Assembly: GCA_949282555.1 (NCBI GenBank)
Contig: CASDPK010000012.1
Coordinates: 1 to 62,935 of the forward strand
Source of the DNA: an uncultured Lentisphaeraceae bacterium
GTDB lineage: Bacteria > Verrucomicrobiota > Kiritimatiellia > RFP12 > DVOR01
DNA: 62,935 nt
Direction of reading: 5' to 3'
Within the stretch, counting starts at the first letter, position 1; every line of letters begins with the position of its first letter. A program made the position numbers and the translations under genes. Shown here piece after piece: positions 17,429 through 26,491 of this stretch. The notes under the pieces were generated by a model. It saw nothing but the letters and a program-made list of their open reading frames with translations, ran no database searches and had not been told where the DNA came from.

Positions 17429-18483
17429 TTCTCGTTCTCCGGTTTCGGGTCAAGGGTGTGGCGATAAAGCTCCTGCGTTCCATCTTTGTAAATGTAGCGC
17501 AGTTGCACCTGAACATAAGGCGTTTTTCCCGGCGAAAGCTCCGCCTTGGGGAAGGTGAAATCATAAGACCCATCCGCCGCAACCGGCACCACGAACGTCT
17601 CCGCATCGTAGTTATTGTTCACGCCCTCCCACATGTCCTTATCCCACACCGCAATGAGAGCATGGATATCGTTAGGGACAGGCAAACGCCCCTGAATCCG
17701 GGCCGTCCCCTCCCCTTGCGTCACGGTGGGCTTGGCCTCCTTCAACACATGGCGAGAAGGCGCTTCCGGACATTTGTCCAACCGGCAGGAATCCGAGACT
17801 TCCAAGATCTTTGCGGAAGCCGAAGTGATAAAGGTCGGCGAAGCGCTCAATGTGTAATTTCCGGCCCCCATCAGTGCCGTTCCGAACGCCTTCTCATCGC
17901 TTCGCGTGGCATGATTGTGCGGAAGCCCAAGCGCATGGCCAAGCTCGTGGGCGATCCCCCCATAATACTTGGCGAACTTTTGACCCTTTGGCCCTTTATC
18001 CCCATGATATCGGATGTCCAATTCCTTAAAGTCAATCGCGAAGCAGTACTTCCCCCACCCGTGGAAAGGCCCATACTCCGGCCCTTCACACGGCATCAGC
18101 ACGAGCACATTGGGCGAAGACTTCAGCCCTGGATTCGCCGCAAAAAAGGCCTCCACCTCTTTGTGAGCCTTCGCGCCGCCGCCATTGCGAGGATAGCCCG
18201 TGTGCGGCTCCTTGCCGTGAACCGTGAAGACGCGGATTTGATCCGGACGCGCGGGATCGGTCTGAAACCGCAAAGCCGCCTTTGCCCCATGACGGCGAAG
18301 CTCTCCGTTGTAGAAGCGTTCCATGGCCTTAAGCACCTCATTCAAGCGCGCGTGATAGTGAGCGCTCGGCTCCAAATCACTCGGCACAAAATACACCACA
18401 TTCACCGAAGGCAACGCCTCCGCAGCCCGAAGGCCCACCACTGCCACAAGGGAGAACAACAAAGAAAGAAGATTGCGTTTCAT
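17425..18483 (-). CDS. Secreted metzincin-like metalloprotease, copy 1
   Basis: The 352-residue product has a signal peptide (about 1-20, ending GLRAA) and zinc motif HELGHALGLPH with H179, E180, H183 and H189. The opening VNVVYFVPSDLEP and the C-terminal NNNYDAETFVVPV repeat the pattern of the following gene, so the pair arose by tandem duplication. Both probably act outside the cytoplasm. No inhibitory pro-domain with a cysteine switch is obvious. The 317 bp upstream holds a degenerate palindrome and the promoter of the divergent polysaccharide locus. Confidence 0.72.
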   Translation of the reverse strand: MKRNLLSLLFSLVAVVGLRAAEALPSVNVVYFVPSDLEPSAHYHARLNEVLKAMERFYNGELRRHGAKAALRFQTDPARPDQIRVFTVHGKEPHTGYPRNGGGAKAHKEVEAFFAANPGLKSSPNVLVLMPCEGPEYGPFHGWGKYCFAIDFKELDIRYHGDKGPKGQKFAKYYGGIAHELGHALGLPHNHATRSDEKAFGTALMGAGNYTLSASPTFITSASAKILEVSDSCRLDKCPEAPSRHVLKEAKPTVTQGEGTARIQGRLPVPNDIHALIAVWDKDMWEGVNNNYDAETFVVPVAADGSYDFTFPKAELSPGKTPYVQVQLRYIYKDGTQELYRHTLDPKPENEK

Positions 18484-18584
18484 GCTTCTAGACTAACGCA
18501 TCGCCTTCACGTTGTCGATGGGCGATCACCCTTATCATACCGGTGGTGCATTCTTCCGTAGGCGGCGACCTCCCATCACAACAT

Positions 18585-18640
18585 ACCGTCTCACTATCCG
18601 AGATGCACTATATCCCAAGGTGAGACGCTCTGTATCGCCA
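18585..18640. repeat. Degenerate member of the intergenic palindrome family
   Basis: GTCTCAC and GTGAGAC form an inverted pair around words related to CGAGATGC and GACGCTCTGTATC, matching elements at 2904, 40019 and 50839. It lies in the 317-bp divergent gap between the protease and polysaccharide genes. Confidence 0.4.
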
Positions 18641-18745
18641 CACGAAGCGGCCTATCCTCCCATCGGCACACCGTGACACTCCCTTATCCTCCTCATGCGT
18701 GTGCCCTGCCCATGCACCCATTACCCTTCTCCTGCTATTTGCTAT

Positions 18746-18774
18746 TTGCTCAACCTCCTGTAATATGATACACT
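18746..18774 (+). promoter_or_regulatory. Promoter of the polysaccharide locus
   Basis: TTGCTC (18746-18751), a 17-bp spacer and TACACT (18769-18774, within TGATACACT) lie 26 bases before the first gene of the locus. Confidence 0.5.
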
Positions 18775-18800
18775 CCCAACCGTAATTTAGGTTAGCTTGA

Positions 18801-20168
18801 ATGAACAGCGGACGCTTGAGAGTATTGCTTCTGATATCGGTGGACGCGCTGACATTGAGTGTGTGTTGGCTCCTTGCGGCTGGTGGCTATGCCCTCCTCG
18901 CAAATGACGCCTCGACCGTCCGCTATCTTTTCTCCCGTGGTGGTTTCCTTGTCGTCTATCTCTGCCTCAATGCGGTGACCCGTCTCTACCATGGGAATCC
19001 GTTCTATCCCGGCATGGCGCTTCCGCCCGTGGAGGAATTCCGGCGGCTGGTGCTGACCTCTCTTGGGACGGGTATCCTCTTTTTCGCCTACCTTTCTTTC
19101 TACGGGAAAGCCTCTCCTCTGCCCTCGTGGGTGGTGGTTTTGGCCGTATTCCTCAACATTCTCGTTGCGCAACCCATGCGCAATGCCCTGCGCGCATTGC
19201 TCCGGCGGATAAAACTCGCTCAGATTCCGGTGGTTTTGGTTGGCCCAAAAGCCGAAACTCGACACCTCTTCAATCTCTTGGATGCCTCGCCCTATACCGG
19301 ACTCACCGTGCGGGGGACCTTTGAGAAGACACAGGCGGCCCTGACGTTCGCCCAAACGCGAGACATCAAGCACTGCATCAGCTGTCAGCCGCTGAGGGTG
19401 TTCCGTGTCACAATCCACGAATTGTTGGGATGGTTTTCCGTTCTCGTCTGTATGCCGGAACCCCAGATTTTCCCTATCGCCATGACGCACTCCGTTGAAT
19501 TCGGCGGATATGGAGGCCTTGAAATGGCCAACCAATTGCGTCAACGTGGTATTCGGAGTGCAAAACGCGTGGTGGAGTTCCTCGGCGCCACCGTGGCGGG
19601 CATTCTCTGCCTGATTCCGGGAGTCTTGATTGCCCTGACGCTTTGGGCGTGCTCTGGTTTTAGGGGGGGGGGTGTCTTTTACCGCACAGAGCGGCTGGGT
19701 AAAGGGGGGCGCCCCTTCACCTGCTGGAAATTCCGCACCATGGTGCCCGATGCGGAGGCACGTTTGGCCGCAATGCTCGACTCTGACCCCCAAAAGGCCC
19801 GAGAATGGGAACTCACGGGGAAACTCCGCGATGATCCACGCGTCACGCGAATGGGGGTCTGGTTGCGCAAAACCTCCCTAGACGAGATTCCGCAATTGCT
19901 GAACGTGCTACGCGGGGAAATGGCTCTTATCGGCCCACGCCCCATCGTCTCCCGCGAAGTCCCCCATTATGGCCGCTACTACGCCATCGTCTCAGCCGTG
20001 AAACCCGGGATCACCGGACTCTGGCAAGTCTCCGGCCGCAGTGATGTGGGGTACGACACGCGCGTGGCCCTTGACCTCTACTACGCACAGAATTGGAGCC
20101 TGTGGCTCGACCTGTGGATTTTCCTGAAAACCTTTGCCGTCGTGCTATTCCAGCGCGGCGCCTGTTGA
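18801..20168 (+). CDS. Undecaprenyl-phosphate sugar-phosphate transferase (WbaP-like)
   Basis: The 455-residue product fits polyprenyl glycosylphosphotransferases that start surface polysaccharide synthesis on the lipid carrier. It has four N-terminal helices (8-115), a nucleotide-binding-like middle domain, a membrane segment (about 253-280) and a C-terminal catalytic domain with FYRTERLGKGGRPFTCWKFR, DEIPQLLNVLRGEMALIGPRP-type and KPGITGLWQVSGRSD motifs. A run of ten G at 19663-19672 (codons 288-291) sits just before the catalytic domain; a change of one base would remove that domain. It is the first gene of the locus. The sugar is unknown. Confidence 0.88.
   Translation: MNSGRLRVLLLISVDALTLSVCWLLAAGGYALLANDASTVRYLFSRGGFLVVYLCLNAVTRLYHGNPFYPGMALPPVEEFRRLVLTSLGTGILFFAYLSFYGKASPLPSWVVVLAVFLNILVAQPMRNALRALLRRIKLAQIPVVLVGPKAETRHLFNLLDASPYTGLTVRGTFEKTQAALTFAQTRDIKHCISCQPLRVFRVTIHELLGWFSVLVCMPEPQIFPIAMTHSVEFGGYGGLEMANQLRQRGIRSAKRVVEFLGATVAGILCLIPGVLIALTLWACSGFRGGGVFYRTERLGKGGRPFTCWKFRTMVPDAEARLAAMLDSDPQKAREWELTGKLRDDPRVTRMGVWLRKTSLDEIPQLLNVLRGEMALIGPRPIVSREVPHYGRYYAIVSAVKPGITGLWQVSGRSDVGYDTRVALDLYYAQNWSLWLDLWIFLKTFAVVLFQRGAC
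19663..19672 (+). repeat. Homopolymer run of ten G inside a coding sequence
   Basis: Ten consecutive G fall in codons 288-291 of the WbaP-like gene. Such tracts slip during replication and switch genes on and off in many host-associated bacteria. With ten G the frame is open. Confidence 0.85.
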
Positions 20169-20944
20169 TGCCCATGACCCGTACCTTACAGCTCAAACGC
20201 GATCAAATCCTTGTCCTCGTTTCCAAGGACTTTAAGCTGAAATACAATTCCACCGCGCTTGGTTTCGCGTGGTCATTGATTGTGCCGCTTTTTTCCAGCC
20301 TGATTTACTTTTTCGTCTTCGGCATCATGATGCGCTGGCGAGCGGAAAACTATCCGCTTTACCTAATAAGCGGAAACTTCATGTGGCAATTTTTTGCCAA
20401 TGTGGTGATGATGAATGGACGCGTGCTCTTGCGGAACAGCACCCTTCTCAAAAAGACCTCGTTTGATCGAAGTCTTTTGATTTGGGGAACATTCTTCACT
20501 GAAAGTCTCCACTTTCTGCTGACCATCCCCATTCTATTGGGCATCATGATCGTTTATGGCGTGGTTCCGCAGTGGACAACGCTCCTCCCCAATCTTCTTG
20601 TCGCCCTGTCTTTGTTGACCCTGCTCGCCGTGGGGATTGGCTATGCCTATGCGGCCATCAATCTCTATTTCCGTGACTTGGAACGCATCATGGGGGTGAT
20701 CATGATGGCATGGCTCTTCATGTCCCCCGTCTTCATCCCCATCTCCAATGTGCCGGAAAAGTTCCTATGGATTTACACGGTCAACCCCATGGCCGGTATT
20801 CTCTGCACGTGGCGAGACATCTTTTATCAACCGGGATTTCACCCTGAGAGGTTCCTTATCCTTGCCCCCGTCTGCCTCATCGTTTTCCTGTTGGGGCGAT
20901 GGATCTTCCGAAAGCTCGAACCCCGCTTTGCGGAGATGATGTAA
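20168..20944 (+). CDS. Polysaccharide ABC exporter, permease (Wzm-like)
   Basis: The 258-residue ABC-2-type permease has six predicted helices and the typical opening in which a short amphipathic segment (SKDFKLKYNSTALGFAWSLI) precedes helix 1. It would pair with the ATPase encoded next to export a finished lipid-linked polysaccharide. Its ATG overlaps the previous stop by one base; a second ATG at 20174 is possible. An ABC route explains why no Wzx/Wzy genes are seen. Confidence 0.88.
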   Translation: MPMTRTLQLKRDQILVLVSKDFKLKYNSTALGFAWSLIVPLFSSLIYFFVFGIMMRWRAENYPLYLISGNFMWQFFANVVMMNGRVLLRNSTLLKKTSFDRSLLIWGTFFTESLHFLLTIPILLGIMIVYGVVPQWTTLLPNLLVALSLLTLLAVGIGYAYAAINLYFRDLERIMGVIMMAWLFMSPVFIPISNVPEKFLWIYTVNPMAGILCTWRDIFYQPGFHPERFLILAPVCLIVFLLGRWIFRKLEPRFAEMM

Positions 20945-20957
20945 GGAGTCCACACCC

Positions 20958-21680
20958 ATGAGCGACACCCCCATCATCGAACTTCACGGCCTTACCAAGC
21001 GTTTTGCCATCGAGCAGCGCCACTATGGCCTCAAAAACATTCTCCTCCACCTGCCGCAGTACATTCATGATCGTGCCAACCTTCGATGGTTTACCGCGCT
21101 TGACAACGTGACCTTCTCCGTCAAACGCGGCGAACGTGTTGGCCTTATCGGCCATAATGGATGCGGGAAGACCACCCTTCTCTCCGTCATCGGAGGGGTC
21201 TACCGGCGTTACCAAGGCGAGGTCCATGTCCGCGGCCGTATCTCCATGATGCTGGCGCTCAGGGCAGGGTTTTGTCCGGAACTTTCCGGACGCGAAAACA
21301 TTCTGCTGAACGGTGTGCTCCAGGGCCGCACCCGAGCGGAAATGAAGGCCCTTGAAGAGGAAATCATCGACTTTGCCGATATCGGCCCCTTCATCGATTC
21401 ACCCGTCTGCCAGTATTCCTCCGGCATGTTGGCACGTCTCGGTTTTGGCATCGCCACGGCCATCGAGCCCGAGATCTTGTTGGTGGATGAGGCCATGGCC
21501 GTTGGTGACGCAAGCTTTAAGAAAAAGTGCGGCGAACGCATCCAACGCCTCCTCTCACAGGGGACAACGCTCTTTTTGGTCTCCCACAACATGGCCGACA
21601 TCAAAAAGTACTGCACACGCGTGATCAAACTTGACCACGGGAAAGTAATTTTCGATGGTTCCGTAGAACATCTCGCATAA
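20958..21680 (+). CDS. Polysaccharide ABC exporter, ATPase (Wzt-like)
   Basis: The 240-residue ATPase has Walker A GHNGCGKTT near residues 65-73, signature YSSGMLARLGF near 153 and Walker B ILLVDEAMAVGD near 174. The early insert KNILLHLPQYIHDRANLRWF is typical of O-antigen/teichoic acid exporters. It lacks the C-terminal carbohydrate-binding domain of some Wzt proteins, so the cargo is probably not recognised by a capped end. It follows the permease after 13 bp. Confidence 0.88.
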   Translation: MSDTPIIELHGLTKRFAIEQRHYGLKNILLHLPQYIHDRANLRWFTALDNVTFSVKRGERVGLIGHNGCGKTTLLSVIGGVYRRYQGEVHVRGRISMMLALRAGFCPELSGRENILLNGVLQGRTRAEMKALEEEIIDFADIGPFIDSPVCQYSSGMLARLGFGIATAIEPEILLVDEAMAVGDASFKKKCGERIQRLLSQGTTLFLVSHNMADIKKYCTRVIKLDHGKVIFDGSVEHLA

Positions 21681-21726
21681 TCGTCTTGAGGAACGAAAGA
21701 ATAGGATTGATTTACTGAGGTAAGGC

Positions 21727-23781
21727 ATGAAAGCAAAACAGGAAAAGGATATTCGTGTCTTTGTGGTCTTGCACAAAGAAGTCCCATTGCCGAATTGTGA
21801 ACCGTTCGTCCCCATCCAAGTAGGGAACGGCCCGGCAATTCCAGGTATCAAATGCCGCGACAACACCGGAGACAATATTGCAGAGAAAAATCCCAATTAT
21901 TGCGAACTTACGGCGCAATACTGGATATGGAAGAACATTAAAGCAGACTATGTTGGGCTGTGCCATTATCGACGGATTCCCAGTTTTACATCCGCGACAA
22001 ATCCCCTCTTTTGGAGTTTCGACGATGCCACTCGTCGGCGATTTGGCTGGGACAAAGAAACCATTGCAGGTCTATTGACCAAGTACGATATCTTGTTACC
22101 GCCTGCATGGTCAGTTTTTCCACCCGGCGAACCCGGAAATCTGATGACGCCGTATCAATTTCACGCCTATGAACATCGAGAGTCCGACATCGCGGAAACA
22201 TTGCGCGTGATTTACGATGTCACCCCGAACCTCTACAAATATGCAAACAAGGCTCTTTGCGTGGACACAGTGCAGTGTTTCGGTAACATCTGCATCATGC
22301 GGAAAGAGCTTTTTGACGCCTACTCGGAGTGGCTTTTCAAGGTACTGTTTGAGCTTGAGCGCCGGATTGAGATTCCAGAGGACAAAGAACAGGCCCGAGT
22401 CTTCGGATATCTCAGTGAGCGCCTGATTATGGCGTGGCTCAGATACGCAGAGGACCAATTAGGCGCCCGACCTTGGTTTGCCACCGCCGTTCCTTTAGGT
22501 TGTTTTCCGGAACCGCGTCTCGCGGATACTGTTTGTGTGGCACCTCGACAGGCGGTCGACCATCCTCTCCTCTCTGTCATCATCCCCGTTTATAACGTTG
22601 AAAAATACCTTATCCGTTGCCTTAACAGCGTCTGCGGCCAAAGCGAGGAACGCATTGAGATTATCTGCGTGAATGACGGGAGCACGGATGGATCGCTTGA
22701 GATCTTGAACGCGTTCGCGGAAAGAGACAAGCGTATCCGCATCATCACCAAAAAGAACGCGGGGCTCGGCGCGGCACGTAACACGGGCATCGACGCGGCG
22801 AAGGGTAGATACTTAGCCTTTGTGGACAGCGACGACTGGGTGGATCGATTCATTTGGTCCCGGTCGTTGCGAAAGATGGAACGATTTAACTTGGAGATGC
22901 TTTTCTTCGAAATACAGGACGTCGAAGACGAAACGGGGTGCTACCTTTCCAACCCGTGGAACTGTTTGCGGCTTCCGCAAAAATGTTACCGCGCCTCCTA
23001 TACATGGCGAGAGATGGGACGAACGCCGTTCGACTCCTGTTGTTACGCTCCCTGTCGGATAATCCGTCGTTCGTTTTGGGGGAATCGGCGATTCCCGGAG
23101 GGAGTCCTTTATGAAGATGCGGTAATTCATTTTGATTTGCTTTTTTCTGCGAAACGTATCGGCGCTATCGCTTGCGCGTTTTACCTTTACCGTATCCGGA
23201 AAAATTCCCTCATGAGTGTATCGGATACGCGCGTGTTGGATCACCTAATCCTCCTCGATGGCGTTCACCAAGTACTTGAAGAGAAAAAAATTGCAGAGGA
23301 ACTGCAAAAACCCTTCCTCACGTATGCCATTCACATATTGGCAAAAACCTACCAGATGTCTCCCTGTAAAGTCGTTTATGATGCCTTGAGAGCCTTTGTA
23401 AATGACCCCAAGCGAGCCAATTGGAACTGGCAGACATGTTCAATCGCCATGCGTCCCTTGCTCAACGCGGTGCTATCTGGACAAGAACATCGCCTACGCA
23501 ACCTTCTCGGAACCCAAGCAGACGTATCAGAAGAAGGTGATATTTTCGAAGCGAAGGCATTCACGGGATGGCCCTTCCGACTTTCCAAGGTGGCCAAACG
23601 TGTGTTCGTGGCGCTTTGCCCCTACGGCATCGTGGTTTCTTGGAAACAGAGACGATATGGGATACAAGAAGATTTACCCTTGTGGACCTATCCGCCCCTA
23701 AGCAAGAAATTGCGGCGTGTCGTGAAGTTTTCCCTTCCATATGGCGTTATTTCCATTTGGAAGCGTAGAAACGTCAATTGA
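21727..23781 (+). CDS. DUF4422 - GT2 fusion glycosyltransferase
   Basis: The 684-residue product has two parts. Residues 1-260 match DUF4422 glycosyltransferases (VFVVLHKEVPLP, NYCELTAQYWIWKN, YVGLCHYRR). Residues about 277-500 form a GT2 GT-A domain (LLSVIIPVYNVEKYL, VNDGSTDGS, AFVDSDDW with the DxD-type metal site). A C-terminal region of about 180 residues is basic and of unknown role. It probably adds two sugars in sequence to the growing glycan. The gene starts 46 bp after the exporter ATPase. Confidence 0.83.
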   Translation: MKAKQEKDIRVFVVLHKEVPLPNCEPFVPIQVGNGPAIPGIKCRDNTGDNIAEKNPNYCELTAQYWIWKNIKADYVGLCHYRRIPSFTSATNPLFWSFDDATRRRFGWDKETIAGLLTKYDILLPPAWSVFPPGEPGNLMTPYQFHAYEHRESDIAETLRVIYDVTPNLYKYANKALCVDTVQCFGNICIMRKELFDAYSEWLFKVLFELERRIEIPEDKEQARVFGYLSERLIMAWLRYAEDQLGARPWFATAVPLGCFPEPRLADTVCVAPRQAVDHPLLSVIIPVYNVEKYLIRCLNSVCGQSEERIEIICVNDGSTDGSLEILNAFAERDKRIRIITKKNAGLGAARNTGIDAAKGRYLAFVDSDDWVDRFIWSRSLRKMERFNLEMLFFEIQDVEDETGCYLSNPWNCLRLPQKCYRASYTWREMGRTPFDSCCYAPCRIIRRSFWGNRRFPEGVLYEDAVIHFDLLFSAKRIGAIACAFYLYRIRKNSLMSVSDTRVLDHLILLDGVHQVLEEKKIAEELQKPFLTYAIHILAKTYQMSPCKVVYDALRAFVNDPKRANWNWQTCSIAMRPLLNAVLSGQEHRLRNLLGTQADVSEEGDIFEAKAFTGWPFRLSKVAKRVFVALCPYGIVVSWKQRRYGIQEDLPLWTYPPLSKKLRRVVKFSLPYGVISIWKRRNVN

Positions 23782-23826
23782 CCCTCTCCCTTATCCTTCC
23801 CTTTTTCAATCAGCAAGACTATCACC

Positions 23827-26373
23827 ATGAACCAAACCATCCGCCAAATCCCCTCGGAAAAATGCACCGGGTGCGGGGCATGTCTCAATAAATGCCCCAA
23901 AAATGCCATTCGAATGGAATTGAACGAAGAGGGTTTCTATTTCCCAACCATTGATGAGTCGCTTTGTGTCAATTGCGGATTGTGCTTAAAAACCTGTCCG
24001 CTAACCCAAGAGTCGCGTCAAAATGTAGAACGCCCTAATTGTTACGCGGTTTGGGCCGATGATGAAACACGACATCAGAGTTCTTCTGGAGGCGTTTTTA
24101 CGCTATTGGCCAATTGGGCATTGGAGCAAGGGGGAATTGTCGTCGGTGCCGCTTATACGAACGATTGTTATGCAGTAAAGCACCTAATTATTGATAAAAA
24201 GACAGAATTATCTAGATTGAGAGGCTCAAAGTATGTCCAAAGTGATACAGGCTTCGTTTACCGGAAGATTCAAAAACATCTGACTAATGGTCAAATAGTG
24301 CTCTTCACGGGATGCCCATGTCAAATTGCGGCACTTTATGCGTATCTCGGTACCACATACAGCACACTCTACACTGTTGAAGTCGTTTGTCACGGAGTTC
24401 CCGCCCCTGGACTCTTTGAGAGGTTCATAAAGGAGAAAGAGGCGGAATTTCATTCCAAAGCCATTACGGTCAATATGCGCGATAAAACCGTCGCCGCTTG
24501 GGATCCAGCCTTATCAATTCGGTTTGAAAATGGCGAAAAAGGTCAATGGAAACGCAACGAGTCGTCTTATCTGCGTGTTTTTTTGAATGCTGTGGACATA
24601 AGACCAAGTTGTGGGAATTGTCTGTTTGCCAAGTTACCACGTACAGCAGATTTGACGATCGCGGATTTTTGGGATGTACATCGATACAATCCGACTCTCG
24701 ACGACCGCAAAGGAACTAGTGCGGTTTTAGTAAATAATGAAAAAGGAGAATTGCTATATGAGATTCTCCGAAAACGAGCCAAACTATGTGTAAAAGCTCC
24801 GCTTGAACATGCCACAAAATATAACGCGCAAATGGTTCGTTCTTCAATCCATAACGAACCTAAAAGGACTCGTTTTTATCGTTTGCTTAACGAATATCAT
24901 TTCACACTTGAAAAGGCTGTCGATTATGTTCTTAATGACAAATATGACATTGGTTACATCGGATGGTGGTATGGTGCAAATTACGGAAGTGCATTGACCA
25001 GTTTTGCCTTGAATCGTGTCCTAAAAGCCATGGGAAAAACCGTCTTGATGCTGGATTTCCCGATTGTGAATGGCCCCGTTCCAAAAATCAAACGGAACAC
25101 ACCAACACGGCGTTTTGCAAAAAAGTATTATGATGATGCACCGTTGACAGCTCTAGCCGACTATCACAAATACAATAAAAATTGTGAAACCTTTTTGGTT
25201 GGCTCCGATCAACTTTGGAATTGGTGGAGTAATCGGGACGTAAAAACCTATTTTTACTTCTTAGATTTTGTCGAGAAAGAAAAGAAGAAAATTGCTTATT
25301 CGACCTCTTTTGGACATGAAAATGTACACTATCCTGAAAATATGCGACTCCGGATTGCGTATTATATGCAACGTTTTGACGCAATCTCAACTCGAGAAAA
25401 GAGTGGAGTAACAACATGTAAACGAGATTTTGATGTCGTTGCAACGCATACGATTGATCCCGTCTTTTTATGCGATGTCGAAGAATATGCACGTGCTGCG
25501 GCACGTTCTCAGAAAAAGACGCACAAACGATACGTTTTAGGATATATACTTAATCCCACGGAAGACAAGAAAAAGGCGATTCAGTTAATCTCAAAACAAC
25601 TCGACCTCCCATATCATATTATATTGGACGGACAAGCAAATTTTGACGCGATTAAACAGCAAATGAACGACCCTAATGTACTCGAAAACGTTGAAATCGA
25701 GGACTGGTTATCCCTTATCCAACATGCTGATTACCTGGTTACGGATTCCTATCACGGATTTTGCTTTTCTATTATCTTTAAACGACCAATGTCTGTTATC
25801 CCAAACGTATTAAGAGGGTTAACGAGATTTGAAGATCTAGCGGAACTCACAGGATTGACATCTCGATTTGAATATAGTTACCAAGATTTCGTCAATCATC
25901 AGCCATGGAATATCCCGATAGACTTCACGCTGGTAGACAACAACTTAAGGAACTTCAAAAAGGATAGTTATGAGTGGCTAGCTTCGGTACTTGTTGCCCC
26001 CAAAACTCCAGTAAAGAGTAAGGGATTAGTTCTATGGAAAACGTTGGAGTACGAACAGCGGATTCACAAACTTGAAGAAACAATTCAAGCATTGGGAGTG
26101 GTTAATCATGTAAGTACATCTAATGAAGTCCAAGCCAATGATATCCAAAGAGAGTTACTGGACATCAAGCAACGCCTATTCGCTTTGGAAAAGGCATTTC
26201 TTAGTCTTCCATCCCCTCCATCCAAAGAGAATACCCCTTCTTCTATGCCACAAAGCGAAAGGCAGAAGTTTGTCGATGGTATCGCGAGTATTGGCTCCAA
26301 ATGCGTAGAAATTCTTGAGAACGAAACAGCCCGACTCATCATGGAAAAGCGCAAGCGCGAAATAACTGAGTAA
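23827..26373 (+). CDS. FrhB-like iron-sulfur domain fused to polysaccharide pyruvyltransferase
   Basis: The 848-residue product starts with two [4Fe-4S] motifs (CTGCGACLNKCP near 13 and CVNCGLCLKTCP near 49). An F420-hydrogenase beta-subunit-like domain follows to about residue 365 (LFTGCPCQIAAL, VCHGVPAPGLF, LTIADFWDVH). A polysaccharide pyruvyltransferase domain starts at about 378 (DIGYIGWWYGANYGSALTS) and runs to about 690 with TDSYHGFCFSIIF. A coiled-coil tail (about 735-848) closes the protein. It probably pyruvylates or modifies a sugar of the surface glycan; the role of the FrhB-like part is not established. The gene is distinctly AT-rich compared with its neighbours. Confidence 0.82.
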   Translation: MNQTIRQIPSEKCTGCGACLNKCPKNAIRMELNEEGFYFPTIDESLCVNCGLCLKTCPLTQESRQNVERPNCYAVWADDETRHQSSSGGVFTLLANWALEQGGIVVGAAYTNDCYAVKHLIIDKKTELSRLRGSKYVQSDTGFVYRKIQKHLTNGQIVLFTGCPCQIAALYAYLGTTYSTLYTVEVVCHGVPAPGLFERFIKEKEAEFHSKAITVNMRDKTVAAWDPALSIRFENGEKGQWKRNESSYLRVFLNAVDIRPSCGNCLFAKLPRTADLTIADFWDVHRYNPTLDDRKGTSAVLVNNEKGELLYEILRKRAKLCVKAPLEHATKYNAQMVRSSIHNEPKRTRFYRLLNEYHFTLEKAVDYVLNDKYDIGYIGWWYGANYGSALTSFALNRVLKAMGKTVLMLDFPIVNGPVPKIKRNTPTRRFAKKYYDDAPLTALADYHKYNKNCETFLVGSDQLWNWWSNRDVKTYFYFLDFVEKEKKKIAYSTSFGHENVHYPENMRLRIAYYMQRFDAISTREKSGVTTCKRDFDVVATHTIDPVFLCDVEEYARAAARSQKKTHKRYVLGYILNPTEDKKKAIQLISKQLDLPYHIILDGQANFDAIKQQMNDPNVLENVEIEDWLSLIQHADYLVTDSYHGFCFSIIFKRPMSVIPNVLRGLTRFEDLAELTGLTSRFEYSYQDFVNHQPWNIPIDFTLVDNNLRNFKKDSYEWLASVLVAPKTPVKSKGLVLWKTLEYEQRIHKLEETIQALGVVNHVSTSNEVQANDIQRELLDIKQRLFALEKAFLSLPSPPSKENTPSSMPQSERQKFVDGIASIGSKCVEILENETARLIMEKRKREITE

Positions 26374-26491
26374 CTTACGAACCATTGTTCCTATTGAGAA
26401 GACAGATGTTGCCCCGTTTGCGTCAACCCGAAAAGGTTCGGGGATCGTCTCACATCATTAAGGACCTGTCGTCCATTTTGGGAACTCAATC

